From contig CAKOPC010000001.1 in NCBI GenBank assembly GCA_934098705.1, forward strand, positions 1-64,000: a stretch of 64,000 nt of DNA, in the 5' to 3' direction. This DNA is from an uncultured Bacilli bacterium (lineage in GTDB: Bacteria; Bacillota_I; Bacilli_A; RF39; UBA660). Below the pieces are notes generated by a model that was not told the DNA's origin, did no database searches, and saw nothing but the letters and a program-made list of their open reading frames with translations. This document shows positions 40,913 to 49,193 of the stretch, piece by piece (within the stretch, counting starts at the first letter, position 1; each line of letters opens with the position of its first letter). Made by a program: the position numbers and the translations under genes.

Positions 40913-41595
40913 ACAAAATAATAGAATTAATATTAAAATTTTTTAAAAGGGAAGGAATATACTATGTAGGAAGCTGTGATGCACTTCCCCCACCACTTAG
41001 TAAAGAAGAGGAAGAAGAATATTTAAAAAAGAAAGAAGATGGCGATATATTAGCAAGAAATAAACTTATAGAACATAATCTAAGATTAGTTGTATTTCTT
41101 GCAAAAAAGTATGAAAACACCAAATGTGATTTGGAAGATTTAGTAAGTATTGGCTCTATTGGTTTAATAAAGGGGATAAATACTTATAAAAGAGATAAAA
41201 ATATAAGGCTTGCAACTTATGCTTCAAGATGTGTTGATAATGAAATATTAATGTATCTTAGAAAAACAAAAAAAATGAAAGGAGATATATCGTTTGAAGA
41301 AAGTTTATCTTTTGATGCCGATGGTAACGAACTTCATCTTGAAGATATTTTAGGAACAGATGCTGATATTGTAACCAAACCACTTGACATGGAAATAGAT
41401 AAAAAAATCCTAAAAGATGAATTAGAAAAACTAGACAAAAGAGAAAAAGAAATAATGATTTTAAGATATGGTCTTTATGGTAATGAAGAAATGACCCAAA
41501 AAGATGTCGCAGAAAAACTTGATATAAGTCAGTCATATATATCAAGAATTGAAAAAAAAGTTATAAAAAAGCTTAAAAATGTTATAAAAATTTAG
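40909..41595 (+). CDS. sigE: Sporulation sigma factor SigE
   Basis: SigE is the early mother-cell sigma factor. The 228-residue protein starts with a hydrophobic/basic pro-sequence region, then YYVGSCDALPPPLSKEEEEE (close to the family pattern at the processing site). Region 2 reads LVVFLAKKYENTKCDLEDLVSIGSIGLIKGI with ATYASRCVDNEILMYLR, and region 4 has DVAEKLDISQSYISRIEKKV. The start overlaps the spoIIGA stop. sigG, usually next to it, is replaced by holA. Confidence 0.95.
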   Translation: MNKIIELILKFFKREGIYYVGSCDALPPPLSKEEEEEYLKKKEDGDILARNKLIEHNLRLVVFLAKKYENTKCDLEDLVSIGSIGLIKGINTYKRDKNIRLATYASRCVDNEILMYLRKTKKMKGDISFEESLSFDADGNELHLEDILGTDADIVTKPLDMEIDKKILKDELEKLDKREKEIMILRYGLYGNEEMTQKDVAEKLDISQSYISRIEKKVIKKLKNVIKI

Positions 41596-41622
41596 TATAA
41601 TTATATATAAAGGTGATGTAAA

Positions 41623-42516
41623 ATGACAATTTTAATCGTGGGTGAAGAATCCTTAATAAATTTAGAAATAGATAAAATATTAAAATTAGAAAAAAACTAT
41701 TCTCAAATAAAATATGATAGTTTAACACCATGTGATAAGATTATCGAAGAATTAAATACTATTGACATGTTTTATGATAAAAAAATAGTAATAGTAAAAG
41801 ACTTTTTAAATATAAAAGAACAAGATATTCTTCAAAAATATATAGAAAAAAGTAAAGATAATAATATTCTTATATTAACAACATCATCACTTGATGAAAG
41901 AAGAAAAATAGTAAAAACACTAAAAGAAAAAGCTAAAATAATTGATACTAAAAATACCAATATAGACACCTTTATAAAAGAAAGCTTTAAAGACTATGAA
42001 ATAGATTATCAAATAATTAATATGTTAAAAGAATATACAAATAATAATTATCAAAAAATAGAAAATGAAATAAATAAACTAAAAATGTTAAAACTAGATG
42101 AAAAAAAAATAACAAAAGAAGATATAAAAGAAGTAACATTAAAAGATTTTGATACCAATATATTTGACTTTTTAAAAGCTATAAATAATAAAAATAAAAA
42201 AGAAGCCTTAAATATATATTATAAATTATCTCAAAATAAAGAAGATGAAATAAAAATAATAGGGGCACTTGCTAATAACTATAGACTTCTTTATAAAATA
42301 AAAGTGTTAAGTAATACAACACTAGATAATGATATTATGACAAAATGTAATATAAAAAATCCCTATAGATTAAAAATATTAAAACAAGAATCATATAATT
42401 ATAGTGAAAAATATTTATTAAATATGCTAAAAAAATTAAGTGAACTTGATATAAAAATAAAAAGCGGACAAACTGATAAAAAATTAGGCATGGAACTTTT
42501 TTTGACAAGTATATAA
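41623..42516 (+). CDS. holA: DNA polymerase III subunit delta
   Basis: HolA opens and loads the beta clamp as part of the clamp loader. The 297-residue protein has the family pattern, including the beta-interaction helix region, LTLDERRKIVKTLKEKA-like charged helices (as SLDERRKIVKTLKEKAKIID), DIKEVTLKDFDTNIFDFLKA, and the C-terminal SELDIKIKSGQTDKKLGMEL. AAGGTGATGTAAA precedes the ATG. In Bacillus the holA homologue is next to rpsT; here they are about 39 kb apart. Confidence 0.88.
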   Translation: MTILIVGEESLINLEIDKILKLEKNYSQIKYDSLTPCDKIIEELNTIDMFYDKKIVIVKDFLNIKEQDILQKYIEKSKDNNILILTTSSLDERRKIVKTLKEKAKIIDTKNTNIDTFIKESFKDYEIDYQIINMLKEYTNNNYQKIENEINKLKMLKLDEKKITKEDIKEVTLKDFDTNIFDFLKAINNKNKKEALNIYYKLSQNKEDEIKIIGALANNYRLLYKIKVLSNTTLDNDIMTKCNIKNPYRLKILKQESYNYSEKYLLNMLKKLSELDIKIKSGQTDKKLGMELFLTSI

Positions 42517-42549
42517 AATAGACTATTACCCAAAAGTAATAGTCTATTT
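42516..42549 (+). terminator. Terminator after holA
   Basis: AAATAGACTATTAC and GTAATAGTCTATTT form a perfect 14-base hairpin that begins in the stop codon. The T run after it is short. Confidence 0.75.
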
Positions 42550-43029
42550 AGTTAGCCACTAATACAGAAAGTAAGAAGTGATTTATTATTTACGAAATTT
42601 GTTAAAAAATAAATAATAATCAAGTATTAATGCCTAAAGTTTCCAACATTTGGAAACCAATAATATAATAACATAAAAATTTAAAAAAATAAAGAGGTAA
42701 TCGTTCGACAAATTTCGACAAATTATAAAATTAAAAATAAATTATAGAAATAATCTATAATTTATAAAACATTAATACAATATTTGGCGTTACATGATAA
42801 TAGTTTTTTTTAGATTAAAAAGTTTGAATTTGAAGTTTTTTTAAAAGTATGATATAAATTTTGAAAGAAAAGGTTTCGTATATTTTTGCTGTATTAATGT
42901 TTTTTTTAAATACCTCCTTCATAAAGAAATAAGTTATTTGATTTCTAAAATAATTTAGAAATCGTTATTTATAATAACATAAACAAAAGTAAAAACAAGA
43001 TGTAATCGTACCCAAAATTGCGACAAAAA
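42550..43029. other. Gene-free 480-base region with palindromes and paired repeats
   Basis: No credible gene is seen on either strand. It contains: a GTTTCCA/TGGAAAC palindrome (42639-42657); a 25-base palindrome AAATTATAGA-N5-TCTATAATTT (42739-42763); a 14-base inverted repeat AAAACATTAATACA/TGTATTAATGTTTT at 42766-42779 and 42890-42903; and two related 26-base direct repeats starting GTAATCGT at 42697 and 43002 (21 of 26 match). The structure suggests a small RNA gene, a decayed mobile element or protein-binding sites. Confidence 0.5.
42766..42903. repeat. 138-base segment bounded by perfect 14-base inverted repeats
   Basis: AAAACATTAATACA at 42766-42779 is the exact reverse complement of 42890-42903. 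The segment between has no gene. It could be a MITE-like remnant or the base of a large RNA stem. No target-site duplication is obvious directly outside. Confidence 0.5.
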
Positions 43030-43060
43030 AAGACAATGACTATTAAAAAATCATTGTCTT
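43030..43060 (-). terminator. Terminator of rnhC
   Basis: Read on the minus strand, AAGACAATGA-loop-TCATTGTCTT is followed by seven T residues. The stop codon of rnhC lies in the loop. Confidence 0.85.
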
Positions 43061-43939
43061 AAGTATTCTTTTAGTGTTTGAAAAGTTCTTTTTAGCAACA
43101 ACATTTAAAACATCTTCACCATATTTATCAGTAAGTTCTTTACCAAACTCATCAACATTTAAACCAGCACCCTTTGGAAAAGGCATCTTATAAAAATCAC
43201 TTAATTTATCCATTTCCTTTAAAAATATATATCTTGAAATCATAGAAGAAGCTGCAACTGATAAACATTTATCTTCAGCCTTTGTAATAAAAGTAATACC
43301 CTTAACAATATTAGAAGCATCACTAAGATAAGAAAAATAACGTTCTTCTTTAGCAAATTCATCAACAATTATATAATCAGGTTTAGGACATTCACTTAAA
43401 ATACTATATAAAGCTTTGTTATGCATAATAGCTTTAATTTTATTCATATTAATATCTTTACTATATTTTTCATTGTATTCCTTATTACTTAATATAATGC
43501 TTTTATACTTAATTTTATTTATAAATTTAGGTACAACATTTAATATAAATTCATCAGTAAGTTTTTTAGAATCCCTAATACCTAAATCCTCTAAAAATTT
43601 AACATCTTCTTTTTTAACCAAAGATGCAGTAACAACAATAGGTCCAAAAAAGTCGCCAGTTCCAACTTCGTCTGATCCAACAGTTGTTGCATTATAATAT
43701 TTAGAGTAATCAACAGGGTCTTTTTTATCATTATCTATTTGTGCTTTCCACATATTAGCATCAACAAATGCAGAAGGACCTTGAAACATACATTTACCAC
43801 TATTATATAAAGTTATAATTGTATCCTCTTCCTGAGCTTGAAAAATAGCATAAGGAGGAGTTTTATCTCTTAATTTATCTTTATAATAATCAATTATTTT
43901 CTTTTTTTCATCTTCATTTACTTTTATTACAATATTCAT
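43043..43939 (-). CDS. rnhC: Ribonuclease HIII
   Basis: RNase HIII removes RNA from RNA-DNA hybrids. The 298-residue product has the N-terminal TBP-like domain typical of HIII (about residues 1-75), then the catalytic core with GSDEVGTGDFFGPIVV (first Asp and Glu), DSKKLTD, IIVDEFAKEERYF and SVAASSMISRYIFLKEMD. The ATG after GGTGATTAATTTT is the start; a hydrophobic 28-residue extension upstream is an artefact. Confidence 0.94.
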   Translation of the reverse strand: MNIVIKVNEDEKKKIIDYYKDKLRDKTPPYAIFQAQEEDTIITLYNSGKCMFQGPSAFVDANMWKAQIDNDKKDPVDYSKYYNATTVGSDEVGTGDFFGPIVVTASLVKKEDVKFLEDLGIRDSKKLTDEFILNVVPKFINKIKYKSIILSNKEYNEKYSKDINMNKIKAIMHNKALYSILSECPKPDYIIVDEFAKEERYFSYLSDASNIVKGITFITKAEDKCLSVAASSMISRYIFLKEMDKLSDFYKMPFPKGAGLNVDEFGKELTDKYGEDVLNVVAKKNFSNTKRILKTMIF

Positions 43940-44072
43940 AAAATTAATCACCAAATAAATTGTAACAAATTTTAAAAGAAATTGCAAAAATAAAATTATC
44001 TGTAAAAAAATTATAAAAATCATGGAATAATTAAAAGATATACGTTATAATAATTAATAGAGGTATATATTT

Positions 44073-44768
44073 ATGGGAATTGTAGATATTTTAATTATAA
44101 TTTTTATATTATCTTTTGGAGTACTTGGGAGTAAAAGAGGATTCTTTAAACAGACAGTAACAACAGTAGGAAGTATTTTAGTATTTGTTCTTGCTTATTA
44201 CTTTAAAGATGGTGTTGCTAACTTTTTAACATTTAACTTACCATTTTTTAACTTTAAAGGAGAAATACTTGGACTTACATCATTAAATATTATTATGTAT
44301 CAACTTATTGCTTTCTTACTTATGGTACTTATATTTTCAGGTATTCTTGCAGTAATAATAAAAATAACAGGTATTTTTGAAAAAATATTAAGACTTACTA
44401 TAGTACTTGGTATTCCCTCAAAAATATTAGGATTTATACTTGGCTTAGTAGAAGGATATGTTATAACATATATAATTCTATTTATATTAATGTTACCAAT
44501 ACTTAAAATTGATATAATAAACAACTCATCATTTGCAAGGCCAATATTAAAATCAAGTCCAGTTATATCAAATATTGTAGGAACAACTAAAGATACATGT
44601 CTTTCAATATATGATTTGGTAAATGATTACTCAAAAGATAAAGATAAAGATAAATTTAATAAAGAAGCAATAAGAATAATGCTTTCTAATAATATGATAA
44701 CAAAATCTTATGTAGAAGAATTAATAAATAAAGGTAAATTAGATAAAAGTTATGGAGGTTTATTATGA
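44073..44768 (+). CDS. CvpA-family membrane protein
   Basis: The 231-residue product has four to five membrane helices in its first 160 residues, opening MGIVDILIIIFILSFGVLGSKRGFF, as in CvpA/colicin V production-family proteins. A charged C-terminal tail follows. The role in Gram-positives is not firmly known. Its end overlaps trxA by four bases (ATGA), so it is coupled to thioredoxin. Confidence 0.82.
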   Translation: MGIVDILIIIFILSFGVLGSKRGFFKQTVTTVGSILVFVLAYYFKDGVANFLTFNLPFFNFKGEILGLTSLNIIMYQLIAFLLMVLIFSGILAVIIKITGIFEKILRLTIVLGIPSKILGFILGLVEGYVITYIILFILMLPILKIDIINNSSFARPILKSSPVISNIVGTTKDTCLSIYDLVNDYSKDKDKDKFNKEAIRIMLSNNMITKSYVEELINKGKLDKSYGGLL

Positions 44769-45067
44769 TATATGTAAAAGATAATAATTTAGAAAGAGAA
44801 GTAAATGAAGGTAAAGTTTTAGTAGACTTTTTTGCAACATGGTGTGGACCTTGTAAGATGTTAGGAGCAGAACTTGAAGATATAGTAAATTCAAGAGGAG
44901 AGATAAAAATAGTAAAAGTAGATGTAGATGAAAACCCAATTTTAGCACAACAATATGGTATTATGTCTGTACCAACACTTTTATACTTTAATAATGGTAA
45001 ACTTGTAAAAAAAGATATAGGTTTTATGCCAAAAGAAGTAATATTAGATAATTTTAAAAACATGTAA
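44765..45067 (+). CDS. trxA: Thioredoxin
   Basis: The 100-residue product has the active site FFATWCGPCKMLG (WCGPC about residues 28-32), the cis-proline in MSVPTLLYF, and a final GFMPKEVILDNFKNM. It is a general cytosolic disulfide reductant. TGGAGG in the end of cvpA serves as its ribosome site. A terminator overlaps the stop. Confidence 0.94.
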   Translation: MIYVKDNNLEREVNEGKVLVDFFATWCGPCKMLGAELEDIVNSRGEIKIVKVDVDENPILAQQYGIMSVPTLLYFNNGKLVKKDIGFMPKEVILDNFKNM

Positions 45068-45088
45068 AAAATCTACATGTTTTTTTTC
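45056..45088 (+). terminator. Terminator overlapping the trxA stop
   Basis: AAAAACATGTA and TACATGTTTTTTTT arms with a T run. Confidence 0.85.
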
Positions 45089-45156
45089 ATAAAATTCGTA
45101 CAAAGGCACAAAAAATGTTATACTATAGGTATATTTTTATATAGAAAGGAGAATAT

Positions 45157-45615
45157 ATGAATATTAACATTATTAAAGTAAATGATAAAAAATTAGCACA
45201 GAAAGCAAACGATTATTTAACAAAATTAATTCGTGATGAAAAAAAATATGATAAAAATATAAACGAACAATGTGAAGTAACAATGTTATATGATACATTT
45301 TATGAAAATAGTAATGTATGTATTTTACTAGCACAAATAGATAATCAATTTGTTGGCTATCTATATGGATATATGATAGATATAGGAGATGCTTATTTAA
45401 ATAAAAAGGCAAAACTTGAGGCTATGTTTGTTGATGAGAAATATAGAAATAATAAAGTAGGAGAAAGTCTAATTAAAGAATTTAAATTATGGGCTAGTAA
45501 ACATCAAGCAAAATATATAGAATTAACAGTACTAAACGAAAACAAAAAGGCGATTAAACTATATGAAAAAAATGGTTTTAAAAGCCAAAAAATGGTTATG
45601 GAGTGTGATATTTAA
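45157..45615 (+). CDS. GNAT-family N-acetyltransferase
   Basis: The 152-residue product shows the GNAT core: LEAMFVDEKYRNNKVGESLIKEF (motif A, acetyl-CoA pyrophosphate binding, with R/KNNKVG in place of the usual RGxGxG) and YIELTVLNENKKAIKLYEKNGF (motif B). The acceptor is unknown; this subtype often acetylates small amines, antibiotics or protein N-termini. AAAGGAG precedes the ATG. Single gene. Confidence 0.85.
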   Translation: MNINIIKVNDKKLAQKANDYLTKLIRDEKKYDKNINEQCEVTMLYDTFYENSNVCILLAQIDNQFVGYLYGYMIDIGDAYLNKKAKLEAMFVDEKYRNNKVGESLIKEFKLWASKHQAKYIELTVLNENKKAIKLYEKNGFKSQKMVMECDI

Positions 45616-45642
45616 AAAATAGAGCAAAAACCCTATTTTTTT
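45613..45642. terminator. Possible bidirectional terminator
   Basis: AAAAATAG and CTATTTTT arms between convergent genes, with a short AT-only stem. Weak. Confidence 0.4.
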
Positions 45643-46214
45643 TCTTCATAATAAATATTTGTACTATCTAAAGACTTGATAAAACTATTCTTTATATCAT
45701 TGCTAATTAACACTTCATAAATAACTGTATCACTAAAGTACTTATTTAAAATTGTTACATCTTTACATATATTATTTAAAAGCTTTAAGTTGTCTATATT
45801 GGTTTTTAATACAAGTTTTATACTATTATCTAGTTTTAATAATGTTATATTGTTAAAACAGTCGTTTATAGAGTTAAAGTAACATCTTGAAAGGTTACCA
45901 TATCCAAGTTTTATTCCCCCAAAATACCTTATAACAACTCCTAAAGTATAATTTAAATTCTTATACTTTAAAGCTTCAAGTATTTTATATCCACTAGTTT
46001 TAATAGGTTCTCTATCATCACTATACTTTTCGTAATTATCTATTATATAAGCATAACATATATGACTTGCATCTTTATATAATACTTTTAAATCACTTAA
46101 GATGTTATTTACATCCTCTATATTTGATACTTTATATAAAAAAGCAATAAACTTTGATTTATTAAAGGTCAAAGTATTACTTGTATTATCACTTATAATA
46201 TACACTAAAACCAT
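45633..46214 (-). CDS. YigZ/IMPACT-family protein (UPF0029)
   Basis: The 193-residue product has the IMPACT-fold signature ASHICYAYIIDNYEKYSDDREP, then SGYKILEAL and VVIRYFGGIKLGYGNLSRCYF, followed by a C-terminal EF-G-like domain. Members bind nucleic acids or regulate translation; the bacterial role is unclear. The start could also be the GTG three codons later, which is 8 bases from AAGAGATGG. Single gene. Confidence 0.85.
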   Translation of the reverse strand: MVLVYIISDNTSNTLTFNKSKFIAFLYKVSNIEDVNNILSDLKVLYKDASHICYAYIIDNYEKYSDDREPIKTSGYKILEALKYKNLNYTLGVVIRYFGGIKLGYGNLSRCYFNSINDCFNNITLLKLDNSIKLVLKTNIDNLKLLNNICKDVTILNKYFSDTVIYEVLISNDIKNSFIKSLDSTNIYYEEKK

Positions 46215-46291
46215 CTCTTTTCTTTGTATATAATTTTAACAAACACTTTAAAAAATTACAAGTTTTTGATACAATAGTTATGGTGATATTT

Positions 46292-47056
46292 ATGGAAGAC
46301 TATAGGTTTAATAGTGATACATTACTTCATTCAGTATCATTTGATTTATATAAATTATATAGTATTATGCAAAATGGTATTTTATCTAAAAATGAAGCAG
46401 AAAAACAAGGTATAAATTTTTCAAGAAATCATTTTAGTTATAACTTTGATGATTATATTTCTATGACAAAACCATTTTATACATCAAGTGATGATGAAAA
46501 CTCTTGTTACAGAAAATATGTAGAAAGAGGAATAAGTTTAATTATCGAAGATACACCTTATATATCAAATGATGCCCTGATGTATTTTAATCATGCAGAT
46601 GAAGTATTTGTAAAGGATAAAGTCCCAAAAGAAAATATAAAAGGTTTAATGGTACCAGAAAAATATATGTCATACCAGCTTAGTGACTTACCAATGCTTC
46701 CAATAGAAGCAAAAAGCTATGTCAACATTAAACATTGTACTGACAACTTAATAAGACTTTTAAAATCATTAGGGCATAAAGTAGATATGGAATATTATAA
46801 TGATATATTAAGAGAAATGTATGAAACGCTTCAGGCTTTAAACGTATCAAAAAATGATGAAGAACTACTAAATGATTATAAAGAAGCCAAATGTGCTCTT
46901 GATGATTTTATAAGTGTTGAAGTAGAAAACTGTTTTAAAAAATTATTAAATAAAGATCAAGTTTTATTAAGTGATGCAATAAGTTATATAAATAATAAAA
47001 CATTAAATTTAAAAATATATAATGCTAAATTATTAAAAAGAGGTAACTTTAGATGA
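46292..47056 (+). CDS. Unknown protein resembling ADP-ribosyltransferase-fold families
   Basis: The 254-residue product opens with LLHSVSFDLYKLYSIMQNGI, then LSKNEA, an ISMT block, and EVFVKDKVPKENIKGLMVPE. This order (His near the start, 'Il..GiLs..EA', a Ser-rich strand, then 'EvlV...vP...I.gi.vP') resembles DarT-like and other ART-fold proteins. The catalytic Glu cannot be placed with certainty. The C-terminal half is helical. The start is the ATG after GGTGATATTT. It overlaps uvrC by four bases, so the two are coupled. Toxin, RNA-modifying and structural roles are all possible. Confidence 0.55.
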   Translation: MEDYRFNSDTLLHSVSFDLYKLYSIMQNGILSKNEAEKQGINFSRNHFSYNFDDYISMTKPFYTSSDDENSCYRKYVERGISLIIEDTPYISNDALMYFNHADEVFVKDKVPKENIKGLMVPEKYMSYQLSDLPMLPIEAKSYVNIKHCTDNLIRLLKSLGHKVDMEYYNDILREMYETLQALNVSKNDEELLNDYKEAKCALDDFISVEVENCFKKLLNKDQVLLSDAISYINNKTLNLKIYNAKLLKRGNFR

Positions 47057-48819
47057 CAACAAATAAAGTAAAAGAAAAATTAAAACTAGTACCAGAAAAA
47101 CCAGGATGTTATATTCATAAAGATATAAATGGTAATGTTATATATGTTGGTAAAGCTAAAAATTTAAAAAGAAGAGTAAGCTCATACTTTAATAAAATTC
47201 ATACTGGTAAAACTAAAGCACTTGTTGATACTATAGATGATTTTACTTATATTGTAACTAAAACAGATGCAGAATCATTTATATTAGAAATAAACTTAAT
47301 AAAAAAATATAGTCCTAAATACAATATCTTACTTAAGGATGATAAAACTTATCCTTATATAATGCTTACAAATGAAAAATATCCTATTTTAAAAATTATA
47401 AGAAGTAAAAAACGTAAGAAAACTAAAAATAAATTATTTGGACCATATCCAAATGTTACTAGTGCTAAAGATACAGTATCTATATTAAATAGAATTTATC
47501 CATTAAGAAAATGTGAAAGAATGCCAAAAGATACTTGTCTTTATTACCATATAAATGAATGTTTAGGATATTGTAAATATAAAATAGATGAAGAAAAAAT
47601 AAAAGAAATGATAAAAGAAATAACATCTATTTTAAATGGAGATCATAAAATACTTACAAAAAGACTTCAAGAAGAAATGCTAAAAGCAAGTGAAAGCTTA
47701 AATTATGAAAAAGCAAACATGATAAAACATGAGATAGAAGATATAAAAGAAACTGTTGAAAAACAAGTAATTGTATCAAATGTAGAATACAACTTTGACT
47801 GTTTTGCTTATATAATAAAGGATGATTTTATATCATGTGAAACACTTTTTGTAAGAAAAGGAGTAGTTGTTGGTACAGTAAATGAAATCTTTAGTTTAAA
47901 AGAACAAGAAGATGATTTTATAACAAGATATATAATAGATTTCTATACAAAATATGAAGTACCAAAACAAATAATTGTAAAAGATGAAACAGATATTGAT
48001 ACATTAAGGGAAATATTAAATACAAATATAAAACAAGTATCAAAAGGTAAATTAAATGATATTTATAAAATGACTTTAGAAAATGCTAAAATATCTCTTG
48101 ATAATGAATTAGAAAAATTAAGAAAAGATGAAAACACTAAAAAGGCTGTAACAGAGGATTTAAAACGTTTATTAAACTTAAAAAATTTAGAAAGAATTGA
48201 ACTTTTTGATAACTCCCATCTTTTTGGAACTTTTTATGTTGGAGGTATGGTTGTATATAATAATATGGAACCCCAAAAAGATGAATATAGAAAGTTTAAA
48301 ATAGATAAAAATGTAACTAATGATATAGATGCCATGAAAGAAGTAATATATCGTAGATACTATAGAGTACTAGTTCAAGACCTTAAAAAGCCAGATTTAA
48401 TAATTGTAGATGGCGGAGAAACACAAGTAAAAGCAGTACTTGAAGTATTAAATAGTTTAAACCTTTCTATAAAAGTTGCAGGTTTAAAGAAAGATGATAA
48501 TCATAGAACTAAAGTACTTATAAATGAGCTTTTAGAGGAAATACCATTACCTAAAGATAATAAATTATTTTTATACCTTACAAAAATGCAAGATGAAGTA
48601 CATAGATTTGCTATAACATATCATAGAGATATAAAAGCAAAGGGTAGTATTTCATCAATACTTGATAATATAAAAGGCATAGGAAGTGTAAGAAGAAAAG
48701 CACTACTTAAAAAGTATAAAAATATAAATAAAATAAAAGAAGCTCCTTTAGAGGAACTATCAAAAATAATACCAAAAGATGTAGCGCAAAACTTGTTAGA
48801 GTTTCTAAATGGGAAATAA
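47053..48819 (+). CDS. uvrC: Excinuclease ABC subunit C
   Basis: UvrC makes both cuts in nucleotide-excision repair. The 588-residue protein has the GIY-YIG domain (GCYIHKDINGNVIYVGKAKN, about 13-32), a Cys-containing linker (RKCERMPKDTC), a UVR motif (about 195-230, LNYEKANMIKHEIEDIK), an RNase H-like nuclease (ELFDNSHLFGTFYVGGMVVY, VDGGETQ, HRFAITYHR) and C-terminal HhH (LDNIKGIGSVRRKALLKKY). It overlaps the ART-like gene. No LexA-like box is seen upstream. Confidence 0.96.
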   Translation: MTTNKVKEKLKLVPEKPGCYIHKDINGNVIYVGKAKNLKRRVSSYFNKIHTGKTKALVDTIDDFTYIVTKTDAESFILEINLIKKYSPKYNILLKDDKTYPYIMLTNEKYPILKIIRSKKRKKTKNKLFGPYPNVTSAKDTVSILNRIYPLRKCERMPKDTCLYYHINECLGYCKYKIDEEKIKEMIKEITSILNGDHKILTKRLQEEMLKASESLNYEKANMIKHEIEDIKETVEKQVIVSNVEYNFDCFAYIIKDDFISCETLFVRKGVVVGTVNEIFSLKEQEDDFITRYIIDFYTKYEVPKQIIVKDETDIDTLREILNTNIKQVSKGKLNDIYKMTLENAKISLDNELEKLRKDENTKKAVTEDLKRLLNLKNLERIELFDNSHLFGTFYVGGMVVYNNMEPQKDEYRKFKIDKNVTNDIDAMKEVIYRRYYRVLVQDLKKPDLIIVDGGETQVKAVLEVLNSLNLSIKVAGLKKDDNHRTKVLINELLEEIPLPKDNKLFLYLTKMQDEVHRFAITYHRDIKAKGSISSILDNIKGIGSVRRKALLKKYKNINKIKEAPLEELSKIIPKDVAQNLLEFLNGK

Positions 48820-48820
48820 A

Positions 48821-48857
48821 AAGAAAAAACAGCTCGCAATGAGTTGTTTTTTCTTCT
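48821..48857 (+). terminator. Terminator after uvrC
   Basis: GAAAAAACAGCTC-GCAAT-GAGTTGTTTTTTC is a strong hairpin with one G-T pair, ending in a T-rich tract. Confidence 0.85.
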
Positions 48858-49123
48858 GTAAGTTTCTTTTAATAAAGAATAAATACTAAACTTTATTTTA
48901 AGTAATTACGCGCTAACTTTAAAATTTCAAGAAGTGAAACTTAAAGCAAACTTACAAGCAAAAATGAAATACTGTTAGACTACTAATCTAACGATTAATA
49001 TTATATAATATGCGAAATTAAAATGCAAGTACTTTTTTTGAAAAAATTTCCAAAATTTTACAAACTTTACAAATTATCTAAAAATTAATTTTAAAAATAT
49101 TATAAGCTTCTCAAAAATAAATA
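48858..49123. other. Gene-free region upstream of the phase-variable promoter
   Basis: No credible gene is seen. Two inverted repeats occur: CTTTAAAATTTCA-N5-TGAAACTTAAAG (48917-48946) and GTTAGA-N7-TCTAAC (48974-48992). They could be part of a small RNA, a regulator site or a remnant. The remainder is featureless AT-rich sequence. Confidence 0.4.
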
Positions 49124-49155
49124 TTGACTTGGGGGGGGGGGTATTATAGTATAAT
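49124..49155 (+). promoter_or_regulatory. Promoter with an 11-G spacer (predicted phase-variable)
   Basis: TTGACT (49124-49129) is followed by T, eleven G residues (49131-49141) and an AT stretch holding TATAGT (49145-49150, 15-base spacer) and TATAAT (49150-49155, 20-base spacer). Neither spacer is the optimal 17. Loss of three G residues would give TATAAT a 17-base spacer, and gain of two would do the same for TATAGT. Homopolymer slippage inside the spacer is a known means of promoter phase variation in other bacteria. Confidence 0.7.
49131..49141 (+). repeat. Poly-G homopolymer tract (11 G)
   Basis: Eleven consecutive G residues in a very AT-rich region, positioned between promoter hexamers. 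I see no comparable G tract elsewhere in the window. Confidence 0.9.
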
Positions 49156-49193
49156 TAATATATAATAGATAATAATATAGGGAGAAGTAAGCT

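Noticed and set aside
42815..42922. 35-codon minus-strand frame starting ATGAAGGAGG
   Set aside because: It has no ribosome site of its own, ends in simple AT-rich sequence and lies within the inverted-repeat segment; no family resemblance.
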